Below, piece after piece: positions 27,807-40,854 of a stretch of 64,000 bases of DNA (position 1 is the first letter of the stretch; each line of letters starts with the position of its first letter). The position numbers and the translations under genes were made by a program. Origin of the DNA: Chloroflexus aurantiacus J-10-fl (lineage in GTDB: Bacteria > Chloroflexota > Chloroflexia > Chloroflexales > Chloroflexaceae); the NCBI RefSeq assembly GCF_000018865.1, contig NC_010175.1:744001-808000 (forward strand), read 5' to 3'. A model generated the notes under the pieces. It ran no database searches. It saw only the letters and a list, made by a program, of their open reading frames with translations, and had not been told where the DNA came from.

Positions 27807-30800
27807 ATGAACATCCTGATTCGTCCACGACGGCAGAGACGAGGTGCCATACCCTCAAACAAATACATTATTGAAGTTGAATATAGTGATGGTCGTCGCA
27901 TCGTCTCAGAAGAAGAAGTACAATTTGACCTTACCCCTCCCGAACCAAACAACCCTGCCGACATCACTCGCTACGGTCAGGAACTCTTCCGCCGCCTCTT
28001 TCCGACGCGGCTGAGCCACCAGTTTCGCGTCTCACAGCGTACTGCCGCACAGCAACAGCAACCACTCCGGCTACGCCTTGCTCTCGATCCGCAGGATGCC
28101 GAATTACAGGCCATCCCCTGGGAACTCTTACACTTCCCTGCAACCGACAATCAAAGCCAGCTCATCCCCCTGACCACGAGCGATCAAATCCTCTTCTCAC
28201 GGTATATCGACAGTGAACAATTTGCCCTTTTTGAACCAATTGATCATCATCCGATCCGCTTACTACTCATCTTCAGCGAGCCAACCGATCTTGATCGCTG
28301 GCAATTATCGCCATTTGATCGCCCGGCAACCGAACGCGACTTTCGGCAACGCTTTCGCCCATTTGTTGATACCGGCCAGTTAAAGTTCGACATCTTACCC
28401 CGTGCTGAAGAGGCCGAACTTCGCCTTGCCCTTGAACGCGGCTCACTTCAGACCGAGGAAGCGCGGGGTTACGATGTAGTTCTCTACTTTGGTCATGCCC
28501 TGTTTCTTCCAGAACGTGGTACTCGCCTCCTGCTTGAACACGGCCCACAGCGGCGAGGTCGGCTCTTCGATGGTGAAGAGCTTATCAGGCTTCTCACCCA
28601 ATTACCGGCCACACACAAGCCGGCAATGATCGCCCTCATCGCCTGTAACAGTGCAACTGTTGATCTGCATGCCCCGCTGAGCAACTTAGCTGCACGCCTG
28701 ATTGCAGAAAGCGGCATTCCCGCCGTGCTGGCCATGCAACGACTGGTCGCTATTGAGCTGGCGCGCACATTTACTCAACATCTGACGGAAATGCTACTGC
28801 GCAACGGCATCGTTGATCTGGCCGTCACCACAGCTCGCCGTCGTATCTATCGTACCGACAGCATTCATTGGAGTACACCGGTTTTGTATACGCGGCTGGC
28901 GAGCGGACGTCTCTTCCAACCCAGTGAACTCCTCAGATACATTGAGTGGCTCTTACAACAGGACAACATACAGCGGTGGGCCGGCACTGAATATATCGAC
29001 GTCGAATGCATTTCTGTCCCCGCCGATCAATACAGCCACCTGATGCAACATCGCCCTGAAAACCCTCTGCAGAGCAGATCAGCTCGTGACACATTATTGG
29101 AAAACATCAAGTCGGTTGTCCGCACCGGCAGTGGCGAATGCATGGTTCTCACCGGCAACCGTCAATCGGGTCAGACAACCATTCTGCGACGTGTCTGCCA
29201 CGATTTAGCACGTGACGCCCTGCTCGATATCGAAACACCCGTTGGTGTCCTTGTCTCACTTACCGGTTACGAGCAGACACGTGGCGACTTGCGACTACGC
29301 GATCATATTGTCGAACAACTTAACCGCCAACACCCCACTTTCGCTAATCATGTTCACGATCTCTTTCAGGGTAGAGCCAGCGGCCCTCACAAACGACCTC
29401 GACTGGCTTTTCTCCTTGATGATCTGGATCAGGTACCAGAAGCGTATTGGCAGGAATTGTTGCGCGACCTGCAAACCCTTCGCCAGTACCTGCCCGATCA
29501 GAGTTTTGTAGTCGCTGCCCCACAGACATTTATCTCACAAACTGTTGATCAGAATATCAAACTCTTAATTCTCCAGCCACTCGATGAAGAGAGTATCACC
29601 TTACACATTCGACAACGTAAGCATCGCGATGCACGACGCATCATCGAACGAATCCGAGAAAATCGCTTGCAGCACCTTGCCAGTGATCCACGGATGCTCA
29701 CACTTATTTACGAACGTCTCACAACTGACGTTCAACAAAATATCTCTTACCACCAAATTATTGAAGGTTTTCTTGATCAGGAACTGCGTAATCTCGATAC
29801 TCGTTACCAGATGGGCAACATTGCCCGGACAAGTCTCTACAGCATCGCATGGCAGTTATACTGGCAGATGAAAGAATACCTTTCAATCAACGAGGTTTTC
29901 ACACTGTTTGCCCAGGTACGAGGCAATCGCGATTACAGTTTAGAAGACCTTTTTCGCCAACTGAGCAATACGCAACTCCTCACGATAACCGGGCAACACG
30001 CCATCAATTTTACAAATCGAGCTGTTGCTGCGTATTGTGCAGCCCAGGCGCTCTATACAAGCCCAGATCGCAACCAGCGTTTACTTGATATTATTGCGCT
30101 TTGTGCAGATGTGAGTCTACAACGCTGGTGGGAAGATGTCTTGTACGCCTTGATCAGTTTCCTAGACAAACCAGCAGAATTACTTCAGTATATTGCAAAT
30201 TCACTTCGCGCTGGCAATAACCGTATAGCTGTCCTTGCTGCCCGCTGTTTAGAGGTTTTGCCGCCATCCAGACTGAAAGACCTACCAGTCGATCTACGTA
30301 ACGAGTTGATTGACACGTGTTTACTGCAACTTGATGAACAACGCGAGCCTGATGTTACACGCCGTGAAACCCTGGTTAGATCACTGGGAAAGCTCAATTA
30401 CCCACAGGTCCATCAGCAATTGCGCCGTATATTGATTGACAAAGTACGCCAGACAAGTAGCGGTTTACGCTACGAGTATACAAACATCCGCATTGCCGCC
30501 GCTCGTGCATTGCGCGATCTTTACCTCCCGCAGTTTAATCGAAGGACAAGAGATGCAAAATCTACTGAAGGTTTTGATCGAACTAAGATTTCAATTAAGC
30601 AATTGCGTGATGATCGGCCTTTAATCGAGTTAATGGATTGCTGGTTGAGAGGAGATCAAGGCCGCAGTGACTTGCGTCGTCATATTAGCGTATCACCCCT
30701 ACCCTCTGAACGGGCAATCGCTGCCTTTGCACTGGCCGATGTCAGTACAACTCCAGCACAGCAATTATGTGATGCACGCTTTCTTCTGCGTGTTATTACT

Positions 30801-31391
30801 GCACCATCAGATACGACTGCCACCAGAATTAGCGACGACTGGATCGACACGATGTGGGCGGCGGCTGACGCGCTGACACTTTTTGACCCGGAGTATGTTG
30901 TGCCACTCATTGTCACATTGATTCGTCGCAAATCTAGCATGCCCGATCCGGCAGCCCAACAGATAGCCTATCTTGCCGGTCGCTTACGTATCAATCAGCC
31001 GGTCGTTATCGAGTGGCTTATCTCACTACTCATTACCAACCCCCGTCAAAACGTTAAAGCCCGCGCACTACAATCACTGGCCTGGATTGGTAACACTGCC
31101 GCAAACCACCCAATTACTCTCGCTGATGGTCACGAGAATATTACCGTTAAGCAGCTCATTGAAGAGATTGCGCTTTGGCGGCAGGCTTTACCAAATTTCG
31201 CATTGGGTACATTTCAGCTCGACCTGCCAAACAATAGCGATCAACCTGTTTACCTGCAACGAAAAGCCATTGAAGCCCTGGCATGGATCGGCGATAAGCA
31301 AACATTAAGTGAATTGGACAAATACTGCCAGCACTTGCCCCTTGAACTGCGTACCCAGTGGTACGTCACACGCTCGAACTTACAGCGATAG
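27807..31391 (+). CDS. CHAT protease-like / STAND NTPase / HEAT-like repeat protein
   Basis: The 1194-residue protein has three parts. Residues 1 to about 365 are a CHAT (caspase-like) domain: IPWELLHF, catalytic His in VVLYFGHALFLP (H230), catalytic Cys in ALIACNSATVD (C280) and the closing HWSTPVLYTRL. About 425-680 is a NACHT/STAND-like NTPase: phosphate loop GNRQSGQTT at 450-458, Walker B LAFLLDDLD at 534-541. The Walker A lysine is Gln456 (codon CAG), so ATP hydrolysis is doubtful. About 780-1194 is helical and repeat-like (IAVLAARCLEVLP, IRIAAARALRDLY, VKARALQSLAWIG, KAIEALAWIG), suggesting HEAT repeats as a sensor. CHAT-STAND proteins are associated with immunity and cell death; a defence role is inference. 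It is monocistronic; GAGAG precedes the ATG. Confidence 0.85.
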   Translation: MNILIRPRRQRRGAIPSNKYIIEVEYSDGRRIVSEEEVQFDLTPPEPNNPADITRYGQELFRRLFPTRLSHQFRVSQRTAAQQQQPLRLRLALDPQDAELQAIPWELLHFPATDNQSQLIPLTTSDQILFSRYIDSEQFALFEPIDHHPIRLLLIFSEPTDLDRWQLSPFDRPATERDFRQRFRPFVDTGQLKFDILPRAEEAELRLALERGSLQTEEARGYDVVLYFGHALFLPERGTRLLLEHGPQRRGRLFDGEELIRLLTQLPATHKPAMIALIACNSATVDLHAPLSNLAARLIAESGIPAVLAMQRLVAIELARTFTQHLTEMLLRNGIVDLAVTTARRRIYRTDSIHWSTPVLYTRLASGRLFQPSELLRYIEWLLQQDNIQRWAGTEYIDVECISVPADQYSHLMQHRPENPLQSRSARDTLLENIKSVVRTGSGECMVLTGNRQSGQTTILRRVCHDLARDALLDIETPVGVLVSLTGYEQTRGDLRLRDHIVEQLNRQHPTFANHVHDLFQGRASGPHKRPRLAFLLDDLDQVPEAYWQELLRDLQTLRQYLPDQSFVVAAPQTFISQTVDQNIKLLILQPLDEESITLHIRQRKHRDARRIIERIRENRLQHLASDPRMLTLIYERLTTDVQQNISYHQIIEGFLDQELRNLDTRYQMGNIARTSLYSIAWQLYWQMKEYLSINEVFTLFAQVRGNRDYSLEDLFRQLSNTQLLTITGQHAINFTNRAVAAYCAAQALYTSPDRNQRLLDIIALCADVSLQRWWEDVLYALISFLDKPAELLQYIANSLRAGNNRIAVLAARCLEVLPPSRLKDLPVDLRNELIDTCLLQLDEQREPDVTRRETLVRSLGKLNYPQVHQQLRRILIDKVRQTSSGLRYEYTNIRIAAARALRDLYLPQFNRRTRDAKSTEGFDRTKISIKQLRDDRPLIELMDCWLRGDQGRSDLRRHISVSPLPSERAIAAFALADVSTTPAQQLCDARFLLRVITAPSDTTATRISDDWIDTMWAAADALTLFDPEYVVPLIVTLIRRKSSMPDPAAQQIAYLAGRLRINQPVVIEWLISLLITNPRQNVKARALQSLAWIGNTAANHPITLADGHENITVKQLIEEIALWRQALPNFALGTFQLDLPNNSDQPVYLQRKAIEALAWIGDKQTLSELDKYCQHLPLELRTQWYVTRSNLQR

Positions 31392-31551
31392 GATGACCGT
31401 ATTACAAGCCGCTTCCTTCCACGCCGACAACAATCCACCGGCGTGTCGCTGGTGGCACACCCGCCGGCATTGCAGTATGGACATGTCCCTGGAATGACGC
31501 ACACCGTTGAGCAAGAGTTGACAAAAAACAGCGCGTGCACCAAACAAACAA

Positions 31552-31582
31552 CCCCCGGCAACCGTATCTGGTTGCCGGGGGT
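31552..31582 (-). terminator. Intrinsic terminator of the rRNA operon
   Basis: On the minus strand CCCCCGGCAACC-AGATAC-GGTTGCCGGGGG forms a perfect 12-bp stem followed by TTGTTTGTTTGG. It lies about ten bases beyond the 5S rRNA 3' end, as expected for a rho-independent terminator. Confidence 0.85.
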
Positions 31583-31591
31583 CATCATCGG

Positions 31592-31709
31592 TTGGGTGCG
31601 TGGACCTAGGTTCCCAGCGGAGAGCCGCCAGTAGGATCGGCGCTGCGATGTTTCACGACCCGGTTCGGGATGGATCGGGGTGGGTCCACCGCGCTCCTCA
31701 CACACCCAG
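31592..31709 (-). rRNA. rrf: 5S ribosomal RNA
   Basis: The minus strand shows the 5S pattern: terminal helix TGGGTGTG...CGCACCCA, the conserved loop around CCCGAACCGGG and the CTGGCGG/CCGCTGGGAAC arm. The length of about 118 bases fits. It is the last gene of the operon, about 90 bases after the 23S 3' end. Ends are set from the terminal helix and could shift by one or two bases. Confidence 0.85.
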
Positions 31710-31795
31710 TGGTTGAAGGTCGTCCCTTCACCCCTCACGCGATTGTCCTTCTTGCTGCCTGCACCATCACCACGCTCCCGTCCCGGCCCCCTCGC

Positions 31796-34752
<2,957 letters not shown>

Positions 34753-34918
34753 AATGGGCCGAACGGCACCTGGTGCACGGGTGGACAACGCGCACCAGGG
34801 ATGGTGATGATGCAGGTTCTCTCTCAACAATCGCGTGAGTTGTCAAGGTACGACAATCGCACCCACACTGAATGACGAGTAGCCGAACACCACAGCAATT
34901 AGTATAGGGATAACTCCC

Positions 34919-36408
<1,490 letters not shown>

Positions 36409-36663
36409 GGTGTTGAGTTACAGCATTTCGCTGCTTCCCTTCACCGAATTGACGTGGTGCTTAATTCGGCTATTCTCGTCATTCAGTTGTGAAGGTGCTT
36501 GCGCGGAACGTCGGAGAAAACAAAACCAGGAAAGTTCAGCGTTACTGAAGTTTCCTGGCGACGTCTCTGAATTGTCTTCAGCGCGTTTCGCTCGGTTTCG
36601 CTCTCCACTTGTTTGGTCTACCTCGCTGTCTGCGAGTGAGACCTCGTTCGTTCCAGCTCGCGT

Positions 36664-36692
36664 AGTATAGCACGTCGGTCGTAGGTTGTCAA
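36664..36692 (-). promoter_or_regulatory. Consensus sigma-70 promoter of the rRNA operon
   Basis: On the minus strand TTGACA (36687-36692) is separated by exactly 17 bases from TATACT (36664-36669). This near-perfect promoter lies about 260 bases upstream of mature 16S, with a leader containing a TTTCCTGG/CCAGGAAA-type hairpin (about 36520-36560) that probably serves processing or antitermination. Confidence 0.8.
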
Positions 36693-36844
36693 GAGGTCTT
36701 CAAAAATCAACTTTCATCCCTTCAGAAAGAGATAAAACGCCCCTCTTCGTTTGATCGGTTGAATGGATTTTTTACAACTTTTTTGACCATTCACGGTTGT
36801 GATACGATGAAGATGATCCGGGTAAGCATGATTGATGAGGTGCT

Positions 36845-37846
36845 ATGCTGAAACTCTCGCATATCCTAGACGGCGTGTCAGTGGTTGAAATTGCCAGCTA
36901 TATTCCAGGCCCCCTGTGTGGTGCGCTGCTGGCCAGTCTCGGCGCAACGGTGGTGAAGATTGAGCGTCCAGGTGGCGACCCAATGCGTGCTTTCCCACCC
37001 TCTGATCATAGTGGTGAGCATCCGCTATTTGCGATCCTGAACCGCACAAAGCAATGCTACACGCTAAATTTGCGTCAACCCGCCGACCAGACGAAGCTGT
37101 ATGATCTGATCCGATCTGCTGATGTGTTGATCGATGGTCTCCGTCCCGGTGCGCTTGGTCGACTTGGTCTGACAGATGAAACGTTGCTGGAAACCAATCC
37201 CCGATTGCTGATTGTGGCGATCAGTGGTTTACCACCTGAACACCCTCATCGCCATATGGCGTTGCATGACCTGAATGCCCAGTCTCTTGCCGGTGTTCTC
37301 GCTGCAAGTGCAGATGATCCGCGCACACCAGGAGTGCATGCGGCTGATATGGTGAGTGGTCTGGCCGCCGCAGCCGGGGTGCTCGCAGGATTGTTAGCTC
37401 GCCACACGTCTAATCGCGGCGGGCGGATCGAAACATCACTGCTGAGTGCTGCGCAGTGGCTGAATATGCCTGCCCTTGCCCTGGCCCTGGCCGGTCTCTT
37501 GACTGATGATACGCTCAACGGTCAATTCGCCTGTTATCGCCTCTACCAGACTGCCGACCACCGGTATCTGGCCGTAGCAGCCCTGGAAGCGCATTTCTGG
37601 CAACGTGTCTGTACGGTTATCGAACGACCAGATTTAATCCCACTCCAATATGATCGATCAGCACAACCAATGGTGATCAGCGCTCTGTCTGACATTTTTC
37701 GCCAACGACCGCTGCACGAATGGCAGGCTATCTTTGATTCATTAGACACGTGTGTATCGCCCGTTTTGACTCCTCTGGACGCAGCGCGCGAACGTTCGAT
37801 CATGCCCGATGCGGGATTCGGCTCGCTATTTACGGTGCAGGATTGA
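36845..37846 (+). CDS. Family III CoA-transferase (CaiB/BaiF, AMACR-like)
   Basis: The 333-residue protein shows the family III fold: SVVEIASYIPGPLCGALLASLGATVVKIERPGGDP at the N-terminus, LNLRQPADQ and DVLIDGLRPGAL, the catalytic-Asp region LHDLNAQSLAGVLAA and a membrane-like helix pair. The HDLN wording is that of the alpha-methylacyl-CoA racemase branch, but the protein is shorter than usual (about 360-400), so racemase versus transferase cannot be settled. GAGGTG precedes ATG 36845. Its 3' end overlaps the convergent redoxin gene by 17 bases. Known Chloroflexus CoA-transferases act in the 3-hydroxypropionate bi-cycle, but nothing here ties this gene to that pathway. Confidence 0.8.
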   Translation: MLKLSHILDGVSVVEIASYIPGPLCGALLASLGATVVKIERPGGDPMRAFPPSDHSGEHPLFAILNRTKQCYTLNLRQPADQTKLYDLIRSADVLIDGLRPGALGRLGLTDETLLETNPRLLIVAISGLPPEHPHRHMALHDLNAQSLAGVLAASADDPRTPGVHAADMVSGLAAAAGVLAGLLARHTSNRGGRIETSLLSAAQWLNMPALALALAGLLTDDTLNGQFACYRLYQTADHRYLAVAALEAHFWQRVCTVIERPDLIPLQYDRSAQPMVISALSDIFRQRPLHEWQAIFDSLDTCVSPVLTPLDAARERSIMPDAGFGSLFTVQD

Positions 37847-38732
37847 CCGGTTGCCCCTCTGCAAGTTGGGCAATCGCCGGTCGTAGTTCGGCAAACGTGA
37901 TACCGCCCTCATACCGGGCCTGGATAATGCCATCGCGATCAACCAGGAATGTCCATGGCTCGGTGCGCAGGTTCCATTCTTTCATTGCATCGACCATTCT
38001 GGCCTGCTGAAATGACTCGCCAAATGGGTACGGATAGACTTCCACATGAATGAAATTGACCCGATCACCGAATTCGCTCTTGAGTTGCTTCAGGACTGCC
38101 ATATTTGGTGCACATACCGCTGTCTGGCAGTAACCCGGTGTCGCAAAAGAGACGACGAACGGCTTGCCAGCCTTCATCGCCTCGGCAATCGTCATCTGGT
38201 AGAAGTCCGGGTCAGGACGCGGATCAGAAGTAAGCTGATCAAGTGCAGGCACATCAGCAGCCGTCAGATTCTGCACGGGGATCGCTCGGTCGCCTACCAT
38301 CGGGGCGAACGCACGTTCACTGACGTCAAGACGAATACGCGAAGACTGTGGCCCATCGGTTTGCGGAATGGTGATTTCGGCTTCCCAACCACCCGCCCGG
38401 TCGAAGGTGGCGTAGGCAACGTAGAGACCGACCGGGAGTCCCTGACCACGATACACTGCCTGGGTTGTCGCTACCGGCTTTGTGCGATCACCACCGGGGC
38501 CAACGTAATATAGGGTCACATCGAGGGTCAGGTCAGGATCGTTCAGCGGTACACCACCCTGCAGTAAACCAAACGGAAGGCGATTAACACCAACGACCAG
38601 CTCGGATGCTGCGATCACCGGTGCAATTGGCAATGCCGCAGGGGTTGGTGCTGCCGCAGGTTGACCACACCCCGCCACAACGAGCATCAACAACGTGGCA
38701 GTCAAGAACACAGAAAGATGCTGGCGCGTCAT
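37830..38732 (-). CDS. Thioredoxin-like lipoprotein
   Basis: The product of about 300 residues begins with a lipoprotein signal (VVAGC lipobox) and an Ala/Pro-rich linker. The middle (residues 40-150) is a beta-rich domain. The C-terminal part is thioredoxin-like: GKPFVVSFATPGYCQTAVCAPNMAVLKQL (two Cys separated by four residues), TEPWTFLVDRDGIIQARYEGG with the cis-Pro analogue in TEPW. The wide C-x4-C spacing resembles SCO-like or peroxiredoxin-like redoxins rather than thioredoxin itself. ATG 38732 is preceded by GGAG. It is the last gene of a minus-strand cluster with a YtkA-like protein and a membrane protein. Confidence 0.8.
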   Translation of the reverse strand: MTRQHLSVFLTATLLMLVVAGCGQPAAAPTPAALPIAPVIAASELVVGVNRLPFGLLQGGVPLNDPDLTLDVTLYYVGPGGDRTKPVATTQAVYRGQGLPVGLYVAYATFDRAGGWEAEITIPQTDGPQSSRIRLDVSERAFAPMVGDRAIPVQNLTAADVPALDQLTSDPRPDPDFYQMTIAEAMKAGKPFVVSFATPGYCQTAVCAPNMAVLKQLKSEFGDRVNFIHVEVYPYPFGESFQQARMVDAMKEWNLRTEPWTFLVDRDGIIQARYEGGITFAELRPAIAQLAEGQPVNPAP

Positions 38733-38745
38733 GATGAACTCCATC

Positions 38746-39144
38746 TTATTGCAGAACGTCGCGCTGAAAGGTGGCCCGATAGGTGTTCGCCGCCCATTCA
38801 ACCACGACGGTAATTTCCCATAACCCTTCCATTGTATATGCAGTACGTGCCCAGTAGCGCCCCGGCCCATCCGGAGTGGCTACCGGTCGCGTGACCCCCA
38901 TCGGCATCGCCGGCATGTCGAGGTCGAGATAGACGTAAGCGTCGTTGATCGCATTTCCTTGCTGATCATGCAGCAATACAACAAAATCGACCGCAGTGTT
39001 GATACGTGGACGATCAGGCGTTTCCAGGGTAATCGTCAGGCCATCGACAGTTTGGGTTTCCCGTACCGGTGCTGCTCCACTGCTACACGCAACAACGACC
39101 AGCACGGCTACCAGGAAACAAAATGCTCGTATCCAATAGCTCAT
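38746..39144 (-). CDS. YtkA/FixH-like exported protein
   Basis: The 132-residue lipoprotein (VLVVVACSSG lipobox) has an immunoglobulin-like beta domain (GLTITLETPDRPRINTAVDF, LLHDQQGNAINDAYVYLDLDMPAMPMG, GRYWARTAYTMEGLWEITV), as in the YtkA-like/FixH family often found near copper and oxidase assembly genes. The Met-rich DMPAMPMG loop could bind copper. Start 39144 overlaps the stop of the upstream membrane-protein gene by four bases, and the redoxin gene starts 14 bases after its stop, so the three form one unit. Confidence 0.8.
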   Translation of the reverse strand: MSYWIRAFCFLVAVLVVVACSSGAAPVRETQTVDGLTITLETPDRPRINTAVDFVVLLHDQQGNAINDAYVYLDLDMPAMPMGVTRPVATPDGPGRYWARTAYTMEGLWEITVVVEWAANTYRATFQRDVLQ

Positions 39145-39794
39145 ACATCACGATCCGGTTTTAACCCGGCACGTACTCCTTCAACAAGCAATGGTAATGC
39201 CACCAGTTGCACGAGATGAAATAGACCGTTGTGATCAATGATAACCTTACCTGACCGTACTTCGAGTGAACTGGTTTGAATGGCAGCAGCGAGGATGGTG
39301 ATCAGGATACCGGACGTGATCAATCCGGCACCTGGAAATCGCCGACGATAGGCAAGATCGATGTAGATGCTCAATGCTGCGAGCATTGCCACCAATTCAT
39401 ACAGAATGAAAGCAAGAAACCCCCGCTGGAGGCGCCGACTGAACCAGGCGAACGCAGGAGCCGCACTGGCAAGGACGGGCAAGGTTCGGCGTCCGACCAT
39501 TTCTCCCCAGCGATCACTTACGGCGCCGGTGGTGAAGAGGGCCACCGTCAAGCCAAGCAGAACGTTCAGCGGTTGCCAGAGCCGTTCACGGGTATGTGCC
39601 GAGAGGCGCAAACCGTGAATGATTGCGCCTAGCAGGCTACTGACCGCCAGCAGAGCAAAGGCTGCCTGCCAGACACGAGCACGCCAGCCGGTACCTGCGC
39701 GTAACCGCCAAATTGCTGCCAGCGCTGCGATAGCCAGCATCAGATCGGTTGCCGCAGTTGTTTGTTCACGCTGATCTGACTCTATTTGCAACAT
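39141..39794 (-). CDS. Polytopic membrane protein of the redoxin/YtkA cluster
   Basis: The protein of about 217 residues has six or seven hydrophobic segments (for example DLMLAIAALAAIWRL, VWQAAFALLAVSSLLGAIIHGL, PLNVLLGLTVALFTTGAV, GFLAFILYELVAMLAALSIYIDL, GLITSGILITILAAAIQ) and a late LFHLVQLVALPLLVEGVR helix. The His in each of IIHGL and GLFHLVQ is reminiscent of the DUF6962-type family, but no function is known to me. ATG 39794 is preferred over 39824 because an AGAAAG site lies upstream. It is the first gene of a three-gene minus-strand unit. Confidence 0.75.
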   Translation of the reverse strand: MLQIESDQREQTTAATDLMLAIAALAAIWRLRAGTGWRARVWQAAFALLAVSSLLGAIIHGLRLSAHTRERLWQPLNVLLGLTVALFTTGAVSDRWGEMVGRRTLPVLASAAPAFAWFSRRLQRGFLAFILYELVAMLAALSIYIDLAYRRRFPGAGLITSGILITILAAAIQTSSLEVRSGKVIIDHNGLFHLVQLVALPLLVEGVRAGLKPDRDV

Positions 39795-39877
39795 ATACCG
39801 AATCTTTCTGTTAGGGCAGCCCAAACGAGAGCAATGTATGGCTTCCCCAACAAACAGACGACAGCCGAATCACAGCA

Positions 39878-40159
39878 TCAGAGCACAATTTTGCGCTCAG
39901 TGATCAGCCGCTGTCGTATACGCCGAAAGAGGGTATCGTAATCAAGGCGGCCTTGCGTAATCTCGTATTTATACGCTTGCAGTAACTGATGAACCTCGGC
40001 ATTCAGGCGATCTTCGACCTCCAGCTCATCGGTCATGATCTCGCGGATCGCTGCCCGCAATTCGGGGTCACTGGCCTGAAACAAAACCCCATCTGTCTCG
40101 GCCAAAACATCAACCAGCATTGCAGCTAATTGCTCAACTTTTGCTGGTGAGAGCTTCAT
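39878..40159 (-). CDS. DUF507 family protein
   Basis: The 93-residue helical protein (MKLSPAKVEQLAAMLVDVL, AAIREIMTDELEVEDRLNAEV, YDTLFRRIRQRLITERKIVL) matches the DUF507 pattern seen in Chloroflexota and delta-proteobacteria. Members have no assigned function. AGGAGG precedes the ATG at ideal spacing. It follows the class II aldolase gene by 17 bases and is probably the last gene of that unit. Confidence 0.8.
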   Translation of the reverse strand: MKLSPAKVEQLAAMLVDVLAETDGVLFQASDPELRAAIREIMTDELEVEDRLNAEVHQLLQAYKYEITQGRLDYDTLFRRIRQRLITERKIVL

Positions 40160-40176
40160 ACCATCCTCCTCGTCAC

Positions 40177-40854
40177 TTAAATCCGACCAGCAGCGCGAAA
40201 GGCACGTCGCACTTCCTGCAATTCGGCGAGTCGTTCTGGCGGCAAAGGACGTGCTCCCCCAAACAGATGAGCTGCCAGCAACGTGCGTGCGCAGTGTTCA
40301 ATCTGCTCCATACGGTGAAAGGCTTGCAGTAATGTTGTGCCGTATGTTACGGCACCGTGATAGGCAAGCAAGATCGCTTCATGATCGGCAACAAATGGCT
40401 CAATAGCTGCCCCCATCTCGGTCGTACCGGTCAGTGCGTATGGGGCAGTTGGGATCGGGCCAAGGGCAATCAGCGCTTCCGGCAATAATGGCTCGGCCAG
40501 ACTGACACCTGCCAGGGTTGCTCCGACCGCTGTAGGCGGATGGGCGTGAATACACGCCATGATGTCGGGCCGATGACGATAGACAAAGAGATGGAGATAG
40601 CGCTCTGATGACGGTTGGCGGCCCGGTGCACCACGCACCAATCGACCATCGAGGTCAATGACGAGTAGATCGTCAACCGTCAACATCCCCTTAGCCAGGC
40701 CGGCAGGGGTAATCAGGATGGTGTCATCTGGCAGGCGTGCCGAGAGATTACCGTCGCCGGCAACCACCAGCCCACGTTCGTAGAGTAAACGACCACAAAG
40801 AACCATTTCGGCACGTAATGCCGTTTCAACATCAAGAGGAAGATCGGTTGTCAT
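40177..40854 (-). CDS. Class II aldolase/adducin family protein (fuculose-phosphate aldolase-like)
   Basis: The product of about 225 residues has the family motifs: GLVVAGDGNLSARLPDDTILITPAG (phosphate site), ACIHAHPPTAVGATLAG with the zinc ligands His-x-His, and the third His in ILLAYHGAVTYG. Family members cleave sugar phosphates such as L-fuculose 1-phosphate, or act as epimerases and dehydratase-like enzymes. ATG 40854 (MTTDLPLDVE) is used; the frame extends to 40899 without a good site. The start overlaps the end of the preceding gene by 23 bases, indicating translational coupling. Substrate not determinable. Confidence 0.85.
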   Translation of the reverse strand: MTTDLPLDVETALRAEMVLCGRLLYERGLVVAGDGNLSARLPDDTILITPAGLAKGMLTVDDLLVIDLDGRLVRGAPGRQPSSERYLHLFVYRHRPDIMACIHAHPPTAVGATLAGVSLAEPLLPEALIALGPIPTAPYALTGTTEMGAAIEPFVADHEAILLAYHGAVTYGTTLLQAFHRMEQIEHCARTLLAAHLFGGARPLPPERLAELQEVRRAFRAAGRI

